Source: Cymbidium sinense
Lineage: Eukaryota > Streptophyta > Magnoliopsida > Asparagales > Orchidaceae
DNA: 64,000 bases
Direction of reading: 5' to 3'
Assembly: GCA_021442155.1 (NCBI GenBank)
Contig: CM038218.1
Coordinates: 59,734,268 to 59,798,267, forward strand
Below the pieces are notes generated by a model. The model saw only the letters and a program-made list of their open reading frames with translations. It was not told the origin of the DNA and did no database searches. Below, in pieces: positions 14,535-25,560 of this stretch; position 1 is the stretch's first letter; each line of letters begins with the position of its first letter. Position numbers and translations under genes: made by a program.

Positions 14535-16600
14535 ATGGTAAGGAAAGGTTCATTCAAAAATAAAGAAAAGAAAAATAAATCCTTTATAAAAACATCAATT
14601 TCCAAAAAACACTTTTTCAAAATGCACATAATAAAATATTTGCACAAAATCACCCCTCATCTAATAATCTTCATGATTGTTATATGTAGGATCATTTTCA
14701 AAAATAAAATCAACAATCATATTTTCCAAAAAAAAGCATAAATGAACATCTTCATCCAATTTGTTGAATGAAAATTTCATTTTCAAAATGAACAATCACA
14801 TTTTCAAAAATAAAATCAACAACATCTCTTTTCAAAAATAAAATTTCAACAATCATATTTTCAAAAAGCACAAATGAACATCTTCACTCAATTTGTTTTG
14901 ATGAAGACTTCATTTTCAAAAATAAAATCGCAAAATCATATTTTCCAAAAGTACCAAATGAACATCTTCATTCATTTTATTGAATGAAGATTTCATTTTC
15001 AAAAATCAAAATCATCAATCATTTTCAAAAATCATAATCAACAATCATATTTTCAAAAAGTATAAATGAACATCCTCATTCAATTTATTGAATGAAGATT
15101 TCATTTTCAAAACAAAATCAATAACCATCTTTTCAAAAAATGAAACACATTTGGGTCTTTCATTTAGCATACCCAAATTTCTTAAGTGAAGATGTACTTT
15201 TCAAAATCAAAAATTTAAACAACATTTGGATCTTTTATTTAGCATACCCAAATTTGCTAAGTGAAGATCTACTTTTCAAAATTAAAATCAAACAACATTT
15301 GGATCTTTCATCTAAACCCAAATTTGCTAAAACAAAAGACCACTTTTCAAAATCAAAAATTCAAATAGCATACCCAAATTTGCTAAGTGATGATCCACTT
15401 TTCAAAATCAAAAATTCAAACAACATTTGGATCTTTTATTTAGCATACCAAAATTTGCTAAGTGAAGATCCACTTTTTAAACTTAAAAATTCAAACAACA
15501 TTTGGATCTCTCATTTAGCATACCCAAATTTGCTAAGTTAAGATTCACTTTTCAAAATCAAAATAACATTTGGATCTTTCATTTAGCATACCCAAATTTG
15601 CTAAGTGAAGATCCACTTTTCAAAATTAAAAATTCAAACAACATTTGGATTTAGCATACAAATTTGCTAAGTTAAGATCACTTTTCAAAATCAAAATTCA
15701 AATAACATTTGGATCTTTCATTTTACCCAAATTTGCTAAGTGAAGATCCTCTTTTCAAATTAAAAATTAACAACATTTGGATCTTTCATTTAGCATACCA
15801 AATTTGCTAAGTGAGATCCTTTTTTAAAATCAAAAATTCAAAACAACATTTGGATCTTTCATTTAGCATACCCAAATTTGCTAAGTGAAGATCCACTTTA
15901 ATAAAATCAAAACATAAACACATTTGGATTTCTTTAGCATACCTAAATTTTCTAAGAATCCTCTTCAAATCAATCAAAAAAAAAAAAAACATGAAACATT
16001 TGGTTCTTTAGCATACCTAAATTTGCTAAGTAGAATCCTCTTTTCAAAAATCAAAAACAAAACACATTTGGATTTTCTTAGCATACTAAATTTGCTAAGA
16101 AATCTTTTCAAAATCATCAAAATACAAACACATGGATCCTTTATTTAGCATACCGCTAAGTAAAGATCCTCTTTTCAAAAAAATATTTGGATTCTTCATT
16201 TAGCATACCCAAATTTGCTAAAGTGAAGATTCCATTTCAAATCAAACATGATTCACAAAAAAAGAAGAAAATTGTTTTCAAACACCTCACTTAGCATACC
16301 CAAATTTGCTAAGTGAGTAAATTCCAAACATCAAACAAAATCAATTGACCTTTACTTTAACATACTCAAATTTGTTAAATAAAGGGTCCTCAAACTCAAA
16401 AAATCAAAATCAAATATGAACCTATGGAAGCATCAATATCTTTAAAAATATTTGAACCCATTTTCAACATGCACAAATTTGTTGAAAATGGATTCAACAT
16501 CTCCTTTCCAATCAACTCAAAATCTCTCTAAATTCATTTGAGCCCCACTTAACACTTTCAAGTTGTTGAGTGTGGTTCAAATTCTAAATCAAAATTCAAA
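14535..16600 (+). repeat. Element 1 leader array of hairpin-forming repeats
   Basis: The first block (about 14,735-15,120, some 5 units) has units near 85-90 bp with the dyad TTCATTCAAT..ATTGAATGAA. The second (about 15,130-16,330, some 14 units of about 85 bp) has TTTAGCAtacccaaattTGCTAAG. Single variant hairpins follow at 16,286-16,317 (11-bp perfect stem), about 16,350-16,385, 16,452-16,497 (18-bp stem, one mismatch) and 16,536-16,583. The loop core (C/T)CAAATT is nearly constant while stem sequences change together. Short frames crossing the array are by-products of the period. Confidence 0.85.
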
Positions 16601-16673
16601 ATCAACAAAGGTCGATTCAAACTTGTTTTTTTAACATTGTACTTTCAGTTTTCAATTTAGTTAGTTCAATTCA

Positions 16674-19400
16674 ATGGCAGCACAGAGAAATGTCTTCACA
16701 TTTCCTCATGGGATGGATTTGGTCTTGGATCAGGCTAGCCTTCCATGATCTGACTATGCCAACCTCATCCACTTTGGTCAAGGCTTTGGAGGGCTACATT
16801 ACAGAGGAAACCCCTCAGTCAAGGGGCGTGGTGACAATGCAGGAGTCGATCATCCAAGTTGAGTTACCATCTGATTTTGAGATTCTCTCACTAAAGAGGA
16901 AGGCTGTGGCAGTTCCCATAGTAGTAGTAGTGCTAGCACCAATGTGCCCCGTTGTTCCCCTTACTACCCCAGTGCAGGCTAGCACCCACTCATTGACACC
17001 TTCCAAGGGGAAGGCTCCCACTTCAGGATTGTCTCCTCACCTTGAGTGGGTCTAGTTCCATCTTTGCTCGACCTACCAAGACTCGGCCAAAATAAGAACC
17101 ACATGATCAAGATATCACACTCATAGCGAGGAGTTGGAGGGTTTCGGAGGAGTCACCTGGGTAGTGTCTCCTCTCATTCTAGAGAATGTTTCTCTTTGAT
17201 AGAGGATATTAGGAGGATTTAGCTCACCTCATAATTCCTTTCAGATCTATCGGTGAGAGGAGGAGGATGCGTCGGCCTTGATTCTTCTTGGTGTATGGAG
17301 CGATGAGTCAGGGCTCAATTTGATTTGAGATTGTATCATGGTAGGCACATTAGGCAGAGAGGGGGCAGGAGGCTACATTAGTTCATGTTACTAGGAAGTG
17401 GCAGGTACATAGATAGTCAACGCCTCCACTTGTGGACTTTCGATCGGTACCCTCTCATCATGATAGCATGTTATTGATGAGGACTACCCATCATAGAGGA
17501 GCTCTACCAGAGAGTTGGTGGTGCCTCCACCACACTCCACCACCCCACCATCTCTGCATGTTCCCATCATCTAACATTCCAGAAAGGCCATGAAGGCATC
17601 AGGGAGAACCCACAGTGATCCTATGACCAAAGATCCCATTCCATCTACACCTCCTACTAGTGGAGCTCTTCTTTCGACCTTCCTTGTGAAGGAAGGAATG
17701 GCGACCTCGGAGTATCATAGTCATCCCATCACCACCACCACCTATATGCATTAGTAGAGGGAGGAGGAGGTAGTTATCATCCCATGGCCATGGATCCTCC
17801 CAGGAGTACTACTCCATCGGATCAGTGGCGGAGAGCATCTATCTTCTAGTGAGCATAGCCCTCATAGGTTAGCTCTCCGATGTAGAGGTCGGTCTATCTA
17901 TTTATGATAGTGATCCTACTATCGATCAGCCTTGATCTTTTGTACCTGTTCAGCTAAACCAATCCCTAGATGACATTGTGACTTATCTTAGGATATGCCT
18001 GGTCTAATTTAGAGGATGAAAAGGTTAGTTTTGACTCTAACGAGGATGGTCTATTAGAGGATTCAGTTGGATTCCACATGGTAGACACCAAGGGTTCTAT
18101 TCTATGATCGGTGACTTTGGAAGGTGATGTGGCGAGCAAGAAGCCACTCTCGACCCAACACCTCCAAAATTAAAGCAAAAGGATGAACAAATAGATAGGA
18201 TGGGGAAGCAGCTCGAGGATTTGCTAGCTATTTTAGCACTTCAGAACCAAGCACCGACAGTTCATCCTACTATAGTAGAGACTAGTCAACCAGAGTTGGT
18301 GCATGTCTTGGATCCAACCAAGAATTTACCTCCAATAGAGCAGGGCAGCACCAATTTCTATAGGAAGGTAGTGGATAGTACCTCCATATAGAAAAAGGAC
18401 ATCAAAACCATGGTTGAGCAGTAGGTGAGAGAAGTATTAGCTCAAACCCGAGGAGGATCATCAATTCCAAAGGGTAGACCCTACCCAGAGGAATTTGATG
18501 CCATCTAGTATCCTAAAGGTTTCATGCCACCTTCTTTCAAGAGTTTTGATGGCGGTGAAACGACATATATAGCACATTTGAGCTATTGTGCGTCGATGGC
18601 AATGATGCTTTACTCTTTTGACTTTTTATTAGTATCTTAGCAAGCATAGATTTTGATTGGTATGCTGAACTCCCTAATAGTTTAGTAAAGACTTTTCTTG
18701 AGTTGGAGAAACTCTTCATTAAGAGATTTGCTGGAGCTCAGCAAAGGGTGGTTGTAGGTGATCTCATTGTGGCTCAATAACACCATGGTGAGTACCTCAT
18801 TAATTATATTCTCAGATGGCATAATTTGAGTATGAAATGCAAAGCACAGCTATCTAAATAACATGCCATTGAAATTTTGCTTAAGAATATTCATAGCCCA
18901 ATCGCCTTCATGCTCAAAGGTTTCTCCATCAAAACATTTGAGAAGCTAATCAATAAGGCGGCTAGCTTACAAGAGAAACCAAAAGTATCTTTTGATCAAT
19001 CAATAAAGAGCTCAAAAGCTTATGAGAAGAAGGGGATGGCAGTAGACAAGGGGAAGCGGTCGGCGGAGAGTAGTATGAGAGCTCAACCACTACCATCCTC
19101 ACTCCACCCTCATGGCCCTCCCTCTTGACCTTATCCACAATAGCAGTGTACACACATACCATTAACTTCTGTCCACCTACTCTTATGGATAAATTAAACA
19201 AACCATATTCATTTAAGAGGGAGATAATCAAGAAAATCTTTAAGAATCTCTTAAAAAAACTTGATTTCCAGCTACCTGAACCTAGAAGCCTGGAGGAAGT
19301 GGGCAAGAGCAATGATCTTAACTTTTGCCCCTACCACTTCATGCTAGGTCATGTCTTGGAGGATTGCTTTACATTCAAGGGCGGCTGCTTTAAGATGAGC
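16674..19400 (+). pseudogene. Element 1 gag region, degraded
   Basis: Gag forms the particle that packages element RNA. A plausible start at 16,674 (MAAQRNVFTFPHGMDLVLDQ) is soon stopped. Recognisable capsid-like sequence lies at 18,470-18,990: YPKGFMPPSFKSFDGG, FDWYAELPNSLVKTFLELEK and LFIKRFAGAQQRVVVGDL. This is the usual retrotransposon-gag pattern of a W-containing segment followed by a basic FxxRF motif. A zinc-knuckle-like CPYHFMLGHVLEDC lies near 19,328-19,370. At least ten stops or frame changes interrupt it. The stretch 17,060-18,140 has no clear coding frame and may be a diverged gag linker. Confidence 0.7.
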
Positions 19401-20089
19401 ATAGTTATCCAAAGGAATACCTTGTGGAACAACCATCTAGTTCCATTAGTAATCCTTGGGGATACTTGTGATCCTTCAAAACCAAAGAAGGTTGGGATAT
19501 CTCCTTATCCTCAAACCTCTAAAAAAATTGTTTCCAAAATAAGAAACTTTCTTAGGTGCACAGGCTGCTCAAACCTCAACATCAAGGAAAATTTGCAAGT
19601 TGAGGACAACTGGGAAGGTGGGAGCTTCGACAGCACCCCACTGGGATAGCCAAGTAGCACAACCACCAACCGATCCCAACCTCCAGTCCACCATTGCAAC
19701 TACTACATCAGTGAGTGCCTCTACTTCAGCTAGCTCTTCTCTAGTAGACATCTTGTATTGGCAGATGAGGGCATCAAATCTCACCCACTTACTTTTGACT
19801 ATGTACCCTTCAAAATCTAAGAAATCAAGGCATAAAGCTAGTTTCAATTATATTTATGTCACTTTTGATGGGTTGTCTAACTCTATTCTTTTGGAAAACT
19901 CTTCAAGTCTAAACAACAATTATAATAACTCTGATCTTCCTTTTTCTGATTCAAACTTGGACTTTCCTTCTCTGAATACTATGGGTTTTCCTCTTGAGAT
20001 AGACTTGGAATCATTCGATTATGAGGATCCCATAGGAGAAGCTGTAGGTGAGCCTAACGAGTAGGTAGAACCTTCCACTAACTTGCCAC

Positions 20090-20720
20090 AAGAGATCACC
20101 AAAGTCAACCTCCGTAGTGGCAAGATTCTACCTCCTAGGGCAGCACCTCAAGATTGAGAAAAATAAATCATTGGTTCAGATGATCGAGAATCCCCTTCAT
20201 AGAATACTCCACCCTTGGATATGCTTGTAGAGGATCTGCCCAGAGTGGATTACATTGTTCACTCTCACATAAGAAAGTTATCGTATAAGTTAAGCATATA
20301 TGATGCCCTTGTCTTATTCAAAGAGATGAGGGAGTCATTAATTAAGGCTCTTCTTGATCCTAAAATATTCTTAGCTCAGCTGAACGCTATTGGAGAGGAG
20401 ATAAATTACTCAAGAGAAGCCCAAGGAGTCACTTTCATAGATGAAGACCTTTTTCTAGGGGGCATGGAGCACAACCATCCCCTCTACATTACAATGAACA
20501 TGGGCAGATTCAGACTCTCTAGGGTTCTTGTTGATCCAGGTGCATTAGTGAACATTATGAGTCTAAAGACCCTTATCCATTTGAGGATCAACATCTCCAC
20601 ACTCTGAGGAGATCGGATGATGTTGAGAGGATTCAATGAACAAGGCGAGCAGGCTTTAGGTTCCATAGTGTTACCTTTGGAGATAGGTGAATGGAAGACT
20701 GAAAAAGCTAAATAATTGAT
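20090..20720 (+). pseudogene. Element 1 aspartic protease domain, nearly open
   Basis: The protease cleaves the element polyprotein. A linker motif VNLRSGKILPP lies at about 20,105. An open frame at 20,215-20,607 carries KLSIYDALVLFKEMRESLIK, VTFIDEDLFLGGMEHNHPLY and the active-site segment RVLVDPGALVNIMSLKTL. The D-P-G triplet is at 20,533-20,541; Tat and Athila elements often have P in place of T/S in the D-T/S-G site. A TGA after the active-site domain is followed in the same frame by GFNEQGEQALGSIVLPLEIG. It is the best preserved central domain of element 1 and can be used for family placement. Confidence 0.8.
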
Positions 20721-21939
20721 TTGAATACTTCATTCACTACTTTGGTAGGCCTTGGATACATCAGAATAAGATGATTCCATCCTCCCTCCATCAGTGCATC
20801 AAGTTCAGAAAGGATGGGATTGAGTATTGTGTCAAAGGTGAAGAAAAGCCATTTTTAGTTAGGGAGGTTGAGATATATGAAGATGCAGCCTAGTATCTTC
20901 CTCAAAATACCTTTTCTTGTGAACTTGGTCAAAATCCAGATGCAAAATAAAATGAAAAAGAAAAAAAAGAAAAAAGGAAATGAAAGGGAAAAAAATGAAA
21001 GTTTAAGTGAACAAGAAATGGACATTAAGGAAGAGGTAGAGCGGCATATCACATTCCACCCATAGTTCATTCCATCATATGGACACATGGATAGGATGAC
21101 TCGACCTCCACCAGGCAGAGGAAGAAGCTGAAATAGAGGGAGTCCCAAAGGTAGAAGATCCCCTGGTTGGCAGCCAACCAACATGATTTATGTTTAGTTC
21201 ATAGGAGTCCCCCTACTATTCACATAGACTTGGAATCCAACTCGGAGAATGAGTCTCATATGATTAACATACTAGCCAACCCCTCTCAGCGAGTTTCATT
21301 AGAGGTGACACTCGAGGTGGACAATGATGAAGACCAGGCCTCCAAGCAAAGAATGAATGTATTCGAATCGTATTTATGTGAAACTATCAAACAACAGTTG
21401 GGAACCTTAGCTCTAACCTCATTTTTATCTCAAAAAGCTAAATATTTAGTAGTTAAGGAAGCCCTTAAGTCTTACATTGATGGGAATCCAAAGAGATTCA
21501 TATTGGGATCATCATCCTCAAATCCTGAAGTTGATGTAGAACTTGAGGATAATTCATATAAAGAATTAATGGAATTACCTTTTGATTGGTACTCGCCATG
21601 TGTTCTTAATCTTATAAAGAAAGGTTTGATTCCTTATACATGATCTAAGCATAGACTAGAATACTTTGAAAAGCTGTGGAACAATAGAGGCAAGGATGCC
21701 CAATCAAGATTAGGACTAGATTGATGCGGTGGTCGGTTGATGATGATTACTTAGTTGCACCAATCATTTGGAGTCGATAGGTTCTTTTCACTACATTAAC
21801 TCTTATGAGGATGTGTGTTTAGAAACTTTAGATGATCGATGATCTCCAAATCAAAGCACCCTAGAATTTGAAGAGGAGAACCATTCAACAATTGACAAGC
21901 TTAAATAAATCAACCTCGAGATGAAAGAAAATCGGCCCA

Positions 21940-22720
21940 TGACATACATCAGTTCATTATTGAATGAAGAAGAAACCAATGACTTAGTTAGGCTATTAAA
22001 TGAGTTTAAGAACTACTTCTCATGGAGTTATGAAGAGATGTCAGATTATCTCCTGACATAGCAGTCCGCAAACTATCAATAGACCCTAGCATTAAAGCTC
22101 CTAGGCATGCGTTAGAAATCGACAACGGTCATTTTGAAGTCAAGAAATTGATCAATGTTGGTTTCATCGGGAAGAAAAATACCTACGGTTTGCCGGTGTC
22201 ATCCCAGTTAAGAAGAAGAATGGCCAAATATGCATCAATTTTAGGGACTTAAATAAGGCATGCCCTAAGGATGAGTTTCCTCTTTCTATACCAAAATTAA
22301 TGGTGGGTCATCTCATGCAATTTTCTCCTTCATAGATGGGTCATCTGGCTATAACCAAATCAAGATGGCCCCCAAGGATGAAAGAAACACTATTTTTTGA
22401 ATCCCGATTAGAATATATTGTTATAAGATCATGCTTTTCGGCCTTAAAAATGCTAGTTCTACATACCAACGGTCCATGACTCAAATCTTCAATGAACTCA
22501 TTCATCATCAAGTTGAATGCTATATTGATGATCTAGTAGTCAAAAGTAGAGAAAAATAAGACTATCTTTTTGACTTGAGAGTAGTTTTTCAGACAGTTAA
22601 GATAATACAACCTCAAAATGAACTCCTTAAATTATGCATTCGGAGTAGCTTCATGGAAATTCCTTGGGTTTGTTTTCTGACATCGGGGAATAGAGATAGA
22701 TCCAGAAAAGATCAAAGCTA
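21940..22720 (+). pseudogene. Element 1 reverse transcriptase domain, frameshifted
   Basis: The RT copies element RNA into DNA. Successive frames give LLNEEETNDLVRLLNEFKNY, then VIPVKKKNGQICINFRDLN, KACPKDEFPLSIPKLMV, DGSSGYNQIKMAPKDERNT, LFGLKNASSTYQRSMTQIF and VECYIDDLVVKSREK. The YIDD catalytic box lies at 22,521-22,532. The order and spacing match Ty3/Gypsy RTs. At least four frame changes and stops make it inactive. The 21,167-21,643 open frame upstream (ending GLIPYT) is the protease-RT linker. Confidence 0.85.
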
Positions 22721-22839
22721 TCTTAGAAATGACACCCCTTAAAATTCTAACCAACTCAGATCTTTCCAAGGGTGATTAGCATATCTAAGATGCTTTATTT
22801 CCAACCTATCGGGAAGATGCAAGCCATTTTTAGCACTTG

Positions 22840-23390
22840 TCCAAAAGGATGCAAAGTTCAAGTGGGATGACAAGTGCCATCATGCCTTTGAAGATATTAA
22901 GCAGTATTTGGTGAAGCCGTTAGTTCTAGCAGCCCCTATCCCCAGAAAGCCATTAATCCTCTACACAGCTGCATTGGATAACTCCCTTGGCACTTTCTTG
23001 GCCCAAGCCAATGATGAAGGGAGGAAGAATACTCTCTACTACCTCAACCATTGTCTGATCCTTGCTGAAGCTAACTACCCACCTATTAAGAAACATTACC
23101 TAGCTTTAATCTTTGCATCTCAAAGGCTACGACATTATATGCTTTTTCATAAGGTGAACTTCATTTCTAGAATCAATCCAATGCAGTATCTCATGACATG
23201 ACCAATGCTATTCGGGCGATTGGCATGTTGGTCCATGATTGTCTTACAATTTGATATTACATTTGTACCCCTCCATGCAGTGGCATTAGCAGATTTCTTA
23301 ATAGCACACCCACTTCCTACTAATTCCCCACTTAGTGACGATCTCAATGATGAACAAATCATGAACTTAGGGGTGGTTGGAAATCACTAA
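22840..23390 (+). pseudogene. Element 1 RNase H (RT-connected) domain
   Basis: Frames read CHHAFEDIKQYLVKPLVL, PLILYTAALDNSLGTFLAQ and RKNTLYYLNHCLILAEANY, then PIKKHYLALIFASQRLRHYM. This is the normal Ty3/Gypsy RNase H with a degraded active site (an expected D appears as A in YTAALDNS). A TGA interrupts after QYLMT and the sequence continues as FDITFVPLHAVALADFLIAH, linking to the second RNase H. Confidence 0.8.
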
Positions 23391-23899
23391 TGGGAGATGT
23401 ATTTTGATGGTTTTACTTCCTTTCATAAAGGAGAAGCACCTCGATCTACTCTTTAGGAAAGACAGGGGTAGAAATAGTTCTCTTAACTCTAGTCCATGAT
23501 GTGATGAGATTTTCATACTATCTCTTCAATCCCTGCACCAACAACGAAGCTGAGTATGAGGATTTGATTGCTGGTCTAGAGTTAGTCATCACAGTGTGTG
23601 TCAAAAGCAACAATATCTATGGGGATTCTCAATTGGTCATCAACCAAATTGATGGATTCTATAAGGTTCTCAAACCCAAGCTTTGTCATTACCGCGAGTA
23701 TACCATGAAGTTGTTCGCCCAAATTCCTGAGGTCACCATTTACAAGGTCCCTCAAGAAGAGAAAGTAATAGCAGATACTTTGGCCAAACTTGCCAAAGAA
23801 TTAGCATGTCCAGAAGATGATTCCATTCCAATAAGGGTCCAAAATAGACAAGTCATATCTCTTATTGATGCTGAACTCATCGAGATACTTTCTCTTTAA
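23391..23899 (+). pseudogene. Element 1 second RNase H domain (Tat-type)
   Basis: After WEMYFDGFTS near 23,395 and a short frameshifted stretch, an open frame at 23,501-23,899 has CTNNEAEYEDLIAGLELV, NNIYGDSQLVINQIDG and KVIADTLAKLAKELACPEDD. The D (YFDG), E (NEAEYE), D (YGDSQ) and D (IADTLA) residues of an RNase H active site are all visible. An extra RNase H placed between the first one and integrase is a known feature of Tat-lineage elements and supports that assignment. The corresponding piece of element 2 is at 57,705-57,893 on the minus strand. Confidence 0.8.
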
Positions 23900-25160
23900 G
23901 GGGAGGTTGTCGTTGCCAACAAAGATAAGGAGCTGGATTAGAGGCAACCATTCATAGATTACTTGAACACCGATAAACTACCTCAAGAGAAGTCACAAGC
24001 CCATCAGATAAAATAGAGAGCTCTCTCCTATGCTCTCATGGATGGCACCTTGTATCGATGGCCTTTCGATCAAATGTGGTTACGTTGTTTAAACAAACAT
24101 GAAGCCCATAGGATTATGATCGAGATACATTCAAGTATATATGGAGTGCATCAATCTGGTCGAAAGATGAAAGCAAAGATCAAGAGACTAGGATACTACT
24201 AGCCTTCAATGATTACATACTACATGAACGTGTTTAGGAGATGCCATCGATGTGTACAGTGGTCTTCTTCATCATCCAACATTCTACATCCTATTGGCTT
24301 CGGCCATTTGAGTGTTGATGCACATTGTGGGTCCGATCGATCCTCCTTCTTCCAAGGGTCATCGGTTCATCTTCGCCATACTACTTTTCCAAGTGGGTGG
24401 AAAATCCCACTCGATAGGTCACATTTCATATGCTTCAGTTTTTAGGAACCATATCATATATATGTTTGGAGTGCCTCGATAAATTATATTCGATAATGGT
24501 ACTACATTCAAATGAATCAAGATCAACAGCTTCACCAGAAGACACGGTATATAGATTAGAGATACTCCATCATATACTACCATGGAGTAAATGGCCTAGC
24601 AGAAGCACTCAATAATACTCTCATTCAGATACTAAAGAAGACACTTGATGATAATAAGCGATAGTGGCATGAGTAGTTGGTTGAAGCCTTATGGGCCTAC
24701 TACACCATATACAAAACTCCAACTCAATCTACCCCATTTTTCTTAGTGTATGGGTTTGAAGCCATTCTACCCTTAGAAGTTCAACTCCCATCACTAAGGA
24801 TAGCATTGGGTAGCAAAATCACTATAGAATAGAATACAAAGTTGCGGTTAAAAGAGCTCGAAGGTTTGGAGGAGAGATGCCTATGAGCGTGCAAGAACCT
24901 CAAGTTATACAAACCCAAAATGATTCAAGCTCACAACAAACTGGTCCGCCCTAGCATTTTAAAGTAGGAGAACTTGTACTAGTCCTAAGGAGACCAATTA
25001 CTACCCTTTGAAATATGGGAGGCAAGTTTGAACCCACTTGGGAAGTCCCCTATGTCATTGAGAAAGCCTACCAAGGAGGATCTTATCAGCTTATTGATTA
25101 TAAAGGGGAACACCTGATGCTTCCAATTAATAGACTTTATTTAAAGAAATATTACCCATA
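23900..25160 (+). pseudogene. Element 1 integrase, frameshifted; C-terminus near-intact
   Basis: Integrase inserts the DNA copy into the host genome. The N-terminal HHCC zinc finger is visible at about 24,085-24,260 (HEAHRIMIEIHSSIYGVHQ and CHRCVQ). The catalytic core (24,290-24,720) is broken by several frame changes. The C-terminal part reads ILPLEVQLPSLRIALGSK, then VGELVLVLRRPIT, MGGKFEPTWEVPYVIEKAYQ and LYLKKYYP and stops at 25,160. No chromodomain follows the last motif. Elements 2 and 3 end pol with the same residues at 43,377 (-) and 51,282 (+). Confidence 0.85.
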
Positions 25161-25260
25161 AAAATATGTTTGAAAATAATTATCAGTAAAGAATAAAATT
25201 TCATTTAGATTCTTCAATAATCTCTCTTCATTTGAAGTGTTATCTACTTGTCTTGCGAAT

Positions 25261-25560
25261 CTTCTATGATGTGTTTAGGATGGGTTTAAAAGAACCCAAG
25301 AGGCACGTATCCCTCTTTAGCAACACAAACATAATTCCCCAGTGCTATTAGATTAGGTGTGAGAGAACCCAAGAGGCATCCTATTTCGACTAGCACAACT
25401 AAGTTAGGTGTAAGATAACCCAAGTGGCATTCTTTCTTGGTGGGATTTCAACTGTCATCCATGGCATCATTTCATCAAACTCCCCAATATGTTTAGGATA
25501 AGTGTAAGAGAACCCAAGAGGGCATCCTATTCTATTTAGCATAAACACAAATATTTTTTC
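25261..25560 (+). repeat. Element 1 post-pol stem-loop modules
   Basis: Four to five modules share the loop 'AAGAGAACCCAAGAG' flanked by complementary arms such as AGG(A)TAGGTGT and GCATCCTAT. One module (25,342-25,396) has extra outer arms GTGCTA and TAGCAC. They start about 100 bases after the pol stop. Related sets lie at 51,390-51,640 (element 3) and 42,990-43,275 (element 2, minus). Confidence 0.7.

Noticed and set aside
15140..15541. 133-codon frame with repeated HLAYPNLLSED-like peptide
   Set aside because: A by-product of the roughly 85-bp leader repeat, frameshifted in adjacent units.
14535..16330. Possible CRISPR-like array (regular repeats and spacers)
   Set aside because: Repeats are diverged, spacers are not unique, the DNA is plant nuclear, and the array lies between a primer-binding site and gag of a retrotransposon.
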